A model generated the notes under the pieces. The model had not been told where the DNA came from. It was given only the letters and a program-made list of their open reading frames with translations, and did no database searches. Made by a program: the position numbers and the translations under genes. Below, one piece after another: positions 58,817 to 64,000 of a stretch of 64,000 nucleotides of DNA; the first letter of the stretch is position 1; the number at the start of each line of letters is the position of its first letter. This DNA comes from Rhodoblastus sp963804045 (GTDB lineage: Bacteria; Pseudomonadota; Alphaproteobacteria; Rhizobiales; Beijerinckiaceae), in contig CAWDOR010000023.1 of assembly GCA_963804045.1 (NCBI GenBank), positions 1-64,000 of the forward strand. The letters run 5' to 3'.

Positions 58817-59242
58817 TCAGATCACGGCGATTTGAACGTCGATATTGCCGCGGGTGGCGTTGGAATAGGGGCATATTTCATGGGCTTTGGCCGCGAGAGC
58901 TTCGGCTTGCGCGCGATCCAGGCCGGGAAGGGCGACGTCGAGCGCGATGGTCAGGCCGAAGCCGCCCTCGGAGCGCGGGCCTATGCCGACCTTGGCGGTG
59001 ACTTCTGCGGCGTCGGGAACCTTGGGGCCGCCTTGCGAAGCGACGAATTTCATCGCGCTGAGGAAACAGGCGGCGTAGCCGGAGGCGAACAATTGCTCGG
59101 GATTGACGCCGGTTCCGCCGGCGCCGCCGAGTTCTCTCGGCGTCGAGAGGTTTGCGCTGAAAGCGCCGTCGCGGGTGGCGACCTTGCCGTCGCGCCCGCC
59201 CTGGGCGGTGGCGGCGGTGGAATAGGCGACAGTGACGGGCAT
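58817..59242 (-). CDS. ohr: organic hydroperoxide resistance protein Ohr
   Basis: A 141-residue OsmC-fold peroxidase. The two redox cysteines are in FASGYAACFLSAMK near residue 58 and EICPYSNATRGN near 125, and the catalytic arginine is near residue 20. It reduces organic hydroperoxides. Divergent from ohrR, with a long palindromic operator in the gap. Confidence 0.95.
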   Translation of the reverse strand: MPVTVAYSTAATAQGGRDGKVATRDGAFSANLSTPRELGGAGGTGVNPEQLFASGYAACFLSAMKFVASQGGPKVPDAAEVTAKVGIGPRSEGGFGLTIALDVALPGLDRAQAEALAAKAHEICPYSNATRGNIDVQIAVI

Positions 59243-59257
59243 GGACGTCTCCTAAAA

Positions 59258-59284
59258 ATCGTTAGCGATTTAATCGCATACGAT
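59258..59284. promoter_or_regulatory. OhrR operator (27-bp inverted repeat)
   Basis: ATCGTTAGCGATT (59258-59270), T, AATCGCATACGAT (59272-59284): each arm is ATCGT-N2-GCGATT, 11 of 13 positions symmetric, including the perfect core GCGATT-T-AATCGC. It lies 16 bases before the ohr start, between ohr and ohrR. Confidence 0.75.
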
Positions 59285-59372
59285 CTATATTCGACCGACG
59301 CGGCGGGGTCAAGCGATTTCCCGCCGCCGCCAGCCCGGCTATGCTGCGCGAACATTCACTGCGGGACCGACA

Positions 59373-59861
59373 ATGACCCAAGCGCATGACAAGACGGCGC
59401 CGCGCGCCCCCCGCCTGGCGGATATGCTGTGCTTCGCCGTCTATGGCGCCAGCCAGGCGTTTGGACGTGTTTACAAAACCTTGCTGGAGCCGATGGGGCT
59501 GACCTATTCGCAGTTTCTGGTCATGCTGGCGCTGTTCGAGCGCGACGACCGCGCGGTCGGCGCCTGTCTGGTCCGGGATCTCGGCGAATCGCTCGGGCTG
59601 GACTCCAACACCTTGACGCCGCTTCTGAAACGCATGGAGCAGTCCGGCCTGCTGACGCGCAGGCGCGACCCCGACGATGAACGACAGGTGCGGGTGCGTC
59701 TCACCGCCAAGGGCGAGGCCTTGCGCGCGCCGGCGACCGAGATTCCGGAGCGGCTGCTGGCGCGCACGGGGATGAGCCTTGCGGAAGTGCAGGATCTTCA
59801 CGCGCGAGTCCGCCGTCTCGACGCCAATTTGCGCGCCCATGCCGAGGGCCTCCGGCCATAA
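59373..59861 (+). CDS. ohrR: MarR-family repressor OhrR
   Basis: A 162-residue MarR protein with the peroxide-sensing cysteine in ADMLCFAVYGAS (residue 20), YSQFLVMLALFE and the wing helix LGLDSNTLTPLLKRME, RRRDPDDERQVRVRLT. It represses ohr until its cysteine is oxidised. Divergent from ohr; ends 51 bases from the porin stop. Confidence 0.93.
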   Translation: MTQAHDKTAPRAPRLADMLCFAVYGASQAFGRVYKTLLEPMGLTYSQFLVMLALFERDDRAVGACLVRDLGESLGLDSNTLTPLLKRMEQSGLLTRRRDPDDERQVRVRLTAKGEALRAPATEIPERLLARTGMSLAEVQDLHARVRRLDANLRAHAEGLRP

Positions 59862-59887
59862 AAAACAGGGCGCCCGAAAGCGCCCTG
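59860..59887 (-). terminator. intrinsic terminator of the porin gene
   Basis: On the minus strand CAGGGCGC, TTTCG, GGCGCCCTG then TTTTTT (A-run at 59860-59865). Confidence 0.88.
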
Positions 59888-59912
59888 TGAACTCGTGCCA
59901 ATATTGGCGGGA

Positions 59913-62192
59913 TCAGAAGTGCCAGATGAGGTCGCCGGCGGCGATCACTTCCCAGTTCTTGTTCGGCGCGATGCCTAAGTTCGAGTTGCCGTTGAAGGCG
60001 TTGGCCTGGAAGGAGCGGTAATAGGTGACTTCAGGGCGAACTTCGATCTGGGGCGAGAACCAGTGCTGCCAGCCGATCGCCCATTCGGCATAGGAGGTGG
60101 CGACGCCGGTGCGCTGTCCCGTCATGTCGTTGAAGAACTCGGTGCGGAACGACAGATTGTCCAGCGGCGAGAATTGATAGTTCAGATAGGTCAGGAAGGT
60201 TTGCGTATTCGTTGTGCAGTAGAGCTGAGTTTTATTCCGGCAGTTCGCCGTGCCCGGAGCGTTGAAGGGAATATATTGCGGCGAGAACGGCGTGCCGCCG
60301 GCCGCGATGAAGGCGTTCGCCTCGGCGTTTTGGTTGTTTGGCACGCGGGTTTCGTGAATGTTCCAGGATTCGAAGGCGATGTGCCACTGGTCGTTGAACC
60401 GGTGGTAATAGGTGCCGCCCATCCACTGCAGGTTGTTGTAGCCCCACTGCCCGCCATTGAGCGCGTCGCCGCAGAGATAGATATTGTCGTTGGCGCTGTC
60501 GGTTTGATAGCGCATGCACAGCGTGTAGGACAGCACATTGCCCGGATCCTTCAGGAAGGTCGAACCGGAAAAGAACGGATTGGTCCCGTAACCCGGCAAG
60601 CTTTGAGCCAGATTGGGCAACCGCACGCCGTTGTTCCAGATCGCCGTATCCGAGCCCAAGGAGACGCCGGGCTGGATGAACAGGTTTTTCGTCAGCGCGA
60701 TCGACGCCTGGATGCCCTCGTTGGTGTAATTGTCGAAGGCGTAGGTCATCGAATGCGAATACATGTAATTATTGGGGGCAAGCTGGGCCTCGATGTCGGG
60801 CAGCGAGATGAAGCGGCCGACGCGGACCAGCATGCCCTCGGCGACCTGCGGGAAGAATCCCTCCAGATAGACCATCGGGAAGTCATAGCCGTTGACGTTA
60901 TTGTGGTTCAGCAATTGCCAGCTGGCTATGCCATAGGAGGTCGTGTAGCGGTAGTTCTCGCCATAAATGGCGGAAAAGCGGAAGCCCCAGTCGAAATGGT
61001 CCTTCTGCACCGTGTCCGGAGTGCGGTCGACATAGACCACCGCCTGGTCGAGGCTGACCGTATTGGGGCTGTACATGTAGGCGGCGGGAAAATTGCCGCC
61101 GTCATGCAGCTTGCTGGTGCTGGCGTTGGCGCCGACATTGAGCCAGCCATAGACCTGCACGCCGTAATCGTTCATCGTCTTGCCCAGCGCGGTGTCGCCG
61201 AGCGCCACCATCAGCGGGCTATCGACCGAGGCGGTGCGATTGGTGCCGAGATTGGTCGTGCCGCCATAGGAATAATCCTGGAAGGGCATGGGCGGCGAGG
61301 CTTCCGGCGCCGGCGGCCAGTCGGTGCGGCGCGCCGACAGCGCGGACGGATCGGCCGGGGCGGCGTTATGGCCCCATTCGAGCACATAATAATTGTAGAG
61401 CCGGACGAAAAACGAGTCGCCAAGACCATCCAGGGCTTTGATCGTGTAGCTCGGATCGTCCGGCTGGCTCTGCGTCCCCGGCGCCCCGCCCGGGCCGAAA
61501 TTATAGATCAGGCTGGCGCGAATGGTGTTGTTCGACGCGGAAACGGCGCGGTCGTTGAATGGCGCCGGACCGGTCGAGAACGAGTAGCCGGTGCTATTGT
61601 AATTGTCGCGAATATATTCGACGCGCGCCACCCAGTTCGGCGCGAAGGCGTAATCCACGCCGCCGCCGATGTTATAGCCGGTGAGATCGTTTCTGATCGA
61701 AGAGGACGCGCCCGTCGCCCTGTCGGTCAGCGTCACGCGTTGGCCGGTGAAGGACGAGCCGCCAGCGACATAGACCAGCGCATTGCCGAAGGCGTAGCCC
61801 AGCCGGCCGCGCATGCGCAATTCATATTCCGAATTGATCGATTCATTGTAGGGGAGGCCGCTGAACCCGTCGACGAAACGGCCCGAACCGGTGGTGTTCT
61901 GCCATCCCATTTCGCCTTCGACGCCCACCACAAGCTGGCCGAACTGCATGTTATAGCCGACCAGCCCCGCCAGGGCGCCGCTGGAGGCCTTCACATTGGC
62001 GGTTTCAAATGTGGGCTGGCTGACGTTCGCGGTTCCCCAGACCCCGCCGGCGGCCACGCCGGCATAGAAACCATTCCAGGTGAAAACTGGCGGCGGCGCT
62101 GGCGGCGCCTTGAGTGACGGCAGGTCCGCGGCCATCGCGCCGCTCGTGGCCAAGGCCAAAAGGCTGACGGCCCGCAACAATGTTCTTCTCAT
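59913..62192 (-). CDS. outer-membrane protein: opacity-type barrel fused to a BBP2-like porin barrel
   Basis: About 759 residues from ATG 62192. A signal peptide (RAVSLLALATSGAMAAD) is followed by an Omp25/31-type 8-strand barrel to about residue 245 (WNGFYAGVAAGGVWG, ending with RASLIYNFGPGG). A 40-residue linker leads to a large second barrel of about 480 residues (YGVQVYGWLNVGANAS, LEGFFPQVAEGMLVRVGRF and the C-terminal GDLIWHF), typical of the OmpL-like beta-barrel porin-2 family, ending in Phe. A single polypeptide with two barrels is unusual. Substrate unknown. The leader has a hairpin. Confidence 0.85.
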   Translation of the reverse strand: MRRTLLRAVSLLALATSGAMAADLPSLKAPPAPPPVFTWNGFYAGVAAGGVWGTANVSQPTFETANVKASSGALAGLVGYNMQFGQLVVGVEGEMGWQNTTGSGRFVDGFSGLPYNESINSEYELRMRGRLGYAFGNALVYVAGGSSFTGQRVTLTDRATGASSSIRNDLTGYNIGGGVDYAFAPNWVARVEYIRDNYNSTGYSFSTGPAPFNDRAVSASNNTIRASLIYNFGPGGAPGTQSQPDDPSYTIKALDGLGDSFFVRLYNYYVLEWGHNAAPADPSALSARRTDWPPAPEASPPMPFQDYSYGGTTNLGTNRTASVDSPLMVALGDTALGKTMNDYGVQVYGWLNVGANASTSKLHDGGNFPAAYMYSPNTVSLDQAVVYVDRTPDTVQKDHFDWGFRFSAIYGENYRYTTSYGIASWQLLNHNNVNGYDFPMVYLEGFFPQVAEGMLVRVGRFISLPDIEAQLAPNNYMYSHSMTYAFDNYTNEGIQASIALTKNLFIQPGVSLGSDTAIWNNGVRLPNLAQSLPGYGTNPFFSGSTFLKDPGNVLSYTLCMRYQTDSANDNIYLCGDALNGGQWGYNNLQWMGGTYYHRFNDQWHIAFESWNIHETRVPNNQNAEANAFIAAGGTPFSPQYIPFNAPGTANCRNKTQLYCTTNTQTFLTYLNYQFSPLDNLSFRTEFFNDMTGQRTGVATSYAEWAIGWQHWFSPQIEVRPEVTYYRSFQANAFNGNSNLGIAPNKNWEVIAAGDLIWHF

Positions 62193-62509
62193 CTTCTCAC
62201 CCCTCTTCCGGTCCGTAGTTCTGGACCGGCATTCGCTCAACTGTAAGGTGAGGGTAATATAAGTCTAGGCGAATACCTAATAAGCGCGCCGCAATGGAAG
62301 TATAAATATAGCATAAGGATTGTATAAAGAAATTATAAGGATGATAAATGCGCAGGCAAATCTGCTATCTTTATATGCGGCCATTGCCAAGGCGCTAAGC
62401 AGGCGCAAGGAAAATGCATATATTTTGGGCGGCGGCGATCGCCAAAAAAACGAGCATTCTTGACTGAATCCAACAAAAAGTCCGGGCATGTGACCCAAAA
62501 ACCACAAAT
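62193..62509. other. AT-rich leader and promoter region of the porin gene
   Basis: About 315 bases, unusually AT-rich for the window. The minus-strand leader carries hairpin CCGGTCC (62208-62214) with GGACCGG (62223-62229) just upstream of the ribosome-binding site. TATATT-like -10 sequences occur near 62260. No gene seen. Confidence 0.6.
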
Positions 62510-63323
62510 TCAGGCCTCGGGAAGCGCCTGATCCAGCCCGCCGCCAACCCGAACCGGCGCGACCCGGCGCGCCAGGCCGTCCGGGCCGGTCTCGACATAA
62601 AGGCCGCAAAGCGTCGCCGGCCCTTCCGCCGGTTCGAAGCGCGCGCCTGGGGTTTTGCGCGTGAAGCGGCGGATCGGCTCTTCCTTGTCCATGCCGATCA
62701 CCGAGTTCGTAATCCCCGGTCATGCCGGCGTCGCTCTGATAGGCCGAGCCATGCGGCAGGATGCGCCAGTCGGCGGTGGGCACATGGGTGTGCGAGCCGA
62801 CCGCGACGGAGACCCGGCCGTCGGCGAAATGGGCCAGGGCCTGTTTCTCGCTGGAGGCCTCAGCGTGCAGGTCGAGGAGAATGGCGTCGGCGCCCAGGCC
62901 CAGCGGGCAGGCGGCCAATTCGCGCTCGACGGCGGCGAAGGGGTCGTCCATGGCGTCCATGAACACCCGGCCGATGACGCTCATCACCAGCACCCGCTCG
63001 CCCTTGGGCGTCTCGAACAGCCAGGCGCCGCGCCCCGGCGTGCCCGGCGGATAATTGAGCGGACGCAGCACATGCGGCGCGCGCTCCAGGAACACCAGCG
63101 CCTCGCGCTGGTCGAAGCTGTGATTGCCCAGCGTGATGCAATCGACCCCGGCGTTGACGAAATCCTGGGCTATGGCCTCGGTGATGCCGAAGCCCCCGGC
63201 GGCGTTCTCGCCATTGGCGACGACGAAATCCAGCGCCAGTCTTTCGCGCAATTTCGGCACATGCTCGGCAATGGCCGCGCGCCCGGCGCGCCCGATCACG
63301 TCGCCGATGAAGAGTAACCGCAT
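62510..63323 (-). pseudogene. ymdB: YmdB/TIGR00282 family metallophosphoesterase, frameshifted
   Basis: A 270-residue cyclic-nucleotide phosphodiesterase-like enzyme. Metal ligands occur in LLFIGDVIGRAG, VVANGENAAGGFG, ITLGNHSFDQ and AVGSHTHVPTAD. After SDAGMTGDYE the frame changes near 62716: one extra A in GACTCG/GAACTCG would restore DSVIGMDKEE, and the last 64 codons (to 62510) are in another frame. All metal-binding motifs are upstream of the shift. The start overlaps the 5-FCL gene. Probably a sequencing error. Confidence 0.88.
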
Positions 63324-63955
63324 GAGGAATCCGTTGGCGGCAGGAGTTTTTCTTCCGTTACCACGAAATCCAGCCGCGCGTCGTGGCTCTCCATGGGAAT
63401 TTTCGCCGCCTGTTGCCGCGCATAGGCCAGCCCGCCCGCCGCCAGAAATTCCTGTCCCGCGCGCAAAGCGGCGAGCGTGGCGTCGTAATAGCCGCCGCCA
63501 AAGCCGAGCCGCCCGCCTAAATCGTCGAAAGCGAGCAGGGGCGCCAACAGAATTTTTGGCGTCAGCTCCGCCGTCTCGGACAAGGGTTCGCGCAGGCCAA
63601 AACGCCCGGCGATCAGGGCGTCGCCTGGACGCCACAGGCGAAAAACCAGCGGCGTCGCCTTGGCGCCGGCGACCGGCAGCAGGGTTGGATAATTTTCGTC
63701 GGCCAGCCGGCGCAGCAGCGGCGCGCAATCCAGCTCGCCGGGCAGGGCCGCGTAAAGCGCGATGGGCGTTTGTTCGGCGCTCAATCCGGCCTGCTGGCGC
63801 AGCGCGGCGAGGAAAGGCGTCGCCAGAGCGGCGATTTTCTCGGCCGCGGCCTGGGCCGACTCGGGCGTCGCTTGCGCGCGCAGGGCGCGAAATCTGGCGC
63901 GCAGCGCCGCTTTGTCGTGCATTTCGCCTGTCATAAATCCACGCATATCCCGCAA
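63296..63955 (-). CDS. 5-formyltetrahydrofolate cyclo-ligase
   Basis: About 219 residues (alternative starts at ATG 63946 or 63934). It has KAALRARFRALRAQATPES, the substrate loop YPTLLPVAG and the conserved GGRLGFGGGYYDATLA nucleotide motif. It converts 5-formyl-THF to methenyl-THF with ATP. It overlaps ymdB by 28 bases. In related genomes 6S RNA and zapA lie upstream, beyond the window edge. Confidence 0.92.
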   Translation of the reverse strand: MRDMRGFMTGEMHDKAALRARFRALRAQATPESAQAAAEKIAALATPFLAALRQQAGLSAEQTPIALYAALPGELDCAPLLRRLADENYPTLLPVAGAKATPLVFRLWRPGDALIAGRFGLREPLSETAELTPKILLAPLLAFDDLGGRLGFGGGYYDATLAALRAGQEFLAAGGLAYARQQAAKIPMESHDARLDFVVTEEKLLPPTDSSCGYSSSAT

Positions 63956-64000
63956 AAAGCGGTCGCCGGTTTTGCGAGGAGGCTATGCGCTTTCAAGACA

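Overview
GC-rich chromosomal window from an alphaproteobacterium, most likely Hyphomicrobiales (Rhizobiales). The evidence is CtrA boxes (TTAA-N7-TTAA), a probable MmgR-type sRNA, a Hyphomicrobiales-style dispersed palindrome, a TIGR02300 acidic zinc-ribbon protein, TPR/glycosyltransferase-9 remnants, two glnK-amtB modules and a mesaconyl-CoA hydratase gene of the ethylmalonyl-CoA pathway. PHB depolymerase and the ethylmalonyl-CoA gene fit a methylotroph, phototroph or diazotroph of the Beijerinckiaceae/Methylocystaceae type; that placement is inference. There are no rRNA genes, CRISPR arrays, intact insertion sequences or prophages. Gene content is mostly conserved chromosomal housekeeping.

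Layout. 1-2853: SUV3-like helicase, cut by the window edge and frameshifted. 3100-3190: sRNA with terminator. 3538-5376: DUF3108 protein, tRNA-Pro(CGG), rpmB. 5372-11129: FAD oxidoreductase and a valine-catabolism block (enoyl-CoA hydratase, 3-hydroxyisobutyrate dehydrogenase, acyl-CoA dehydrogenase, divergent mmsA). 11755-13900: PHB depolymerase and a divergent GST. 13965-14960: ECF sigma factor between two small CPxC membrane proteins. 15126-18897: PuuD-like urate oxidase with a PAP2 phosphatase, HCCA isomerase with MoeB, RidA. 19020-22669: glycosyltransferase remnant, UPF0114, msrA, LysR, Crp/Fnr with a DUF2892 protein. 22798-28727: rpmJ, DUF1810, TPR protein, gabD, gph, quinone oxidoreductase with HxlR, flavodoxin-like protein. 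28729-38653: glnE (frameshifted) with a histidine kinase, ftsK, clpB. 38691-44167: small proteins, Wzx-like flippase, tRNA-Gly(GCC), CnoX-like thioredoxin, Lon-N domain protein, Trm112-like protein. 44314-49254: glnK-amtB, tesB, glnK-amtB. 49416-55492: asd, NTF2-like protein, rluA-type gene, ftsY, yciB, mcd, yggU, yggT. 55617-64000: tRNA-Ala(CGC), chemoreceptor with PilZ (multiply frameshifted), yebC, ohr/ohrR, double-barrel porin, ymdB (frameshifted), 5-formyl-THF cyclo-ligase.

Themes. Nitrogen control is well represented: two PII proteins, each paired with an ammonium channel, the second with a sigma54-like promoter, and glnE, which adenylylates glutamine synthetase. Carbon flow links valine breakdown (methylmalonyl/propionyl-CoA), the ethylmalonyl-CoA pathway and PHB turnover. 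Many gene pairs are translationally coupled by ATGA overlaps.

Two sequence-level oddities run through the window. First, four otherwise well-conserved genes carry single-base frameshifts, three or more of them in the chemoreceptor. This points to residual indel errors in the assembly more than to four independent pseudogenes. Second, short perfect or near-perfect tandem duplications of 15-20 bp recur at five places, often over stop codons or at gene ends. No wholly new multi-gene system is evident. The best candidates for novelty are the ECF sigma factor cassette without a recognisable anti-sigma factor, the Crp/Fnr-DUF2892 pair with a palindromic operator, and the fused two-barrel outer-membrane protein.
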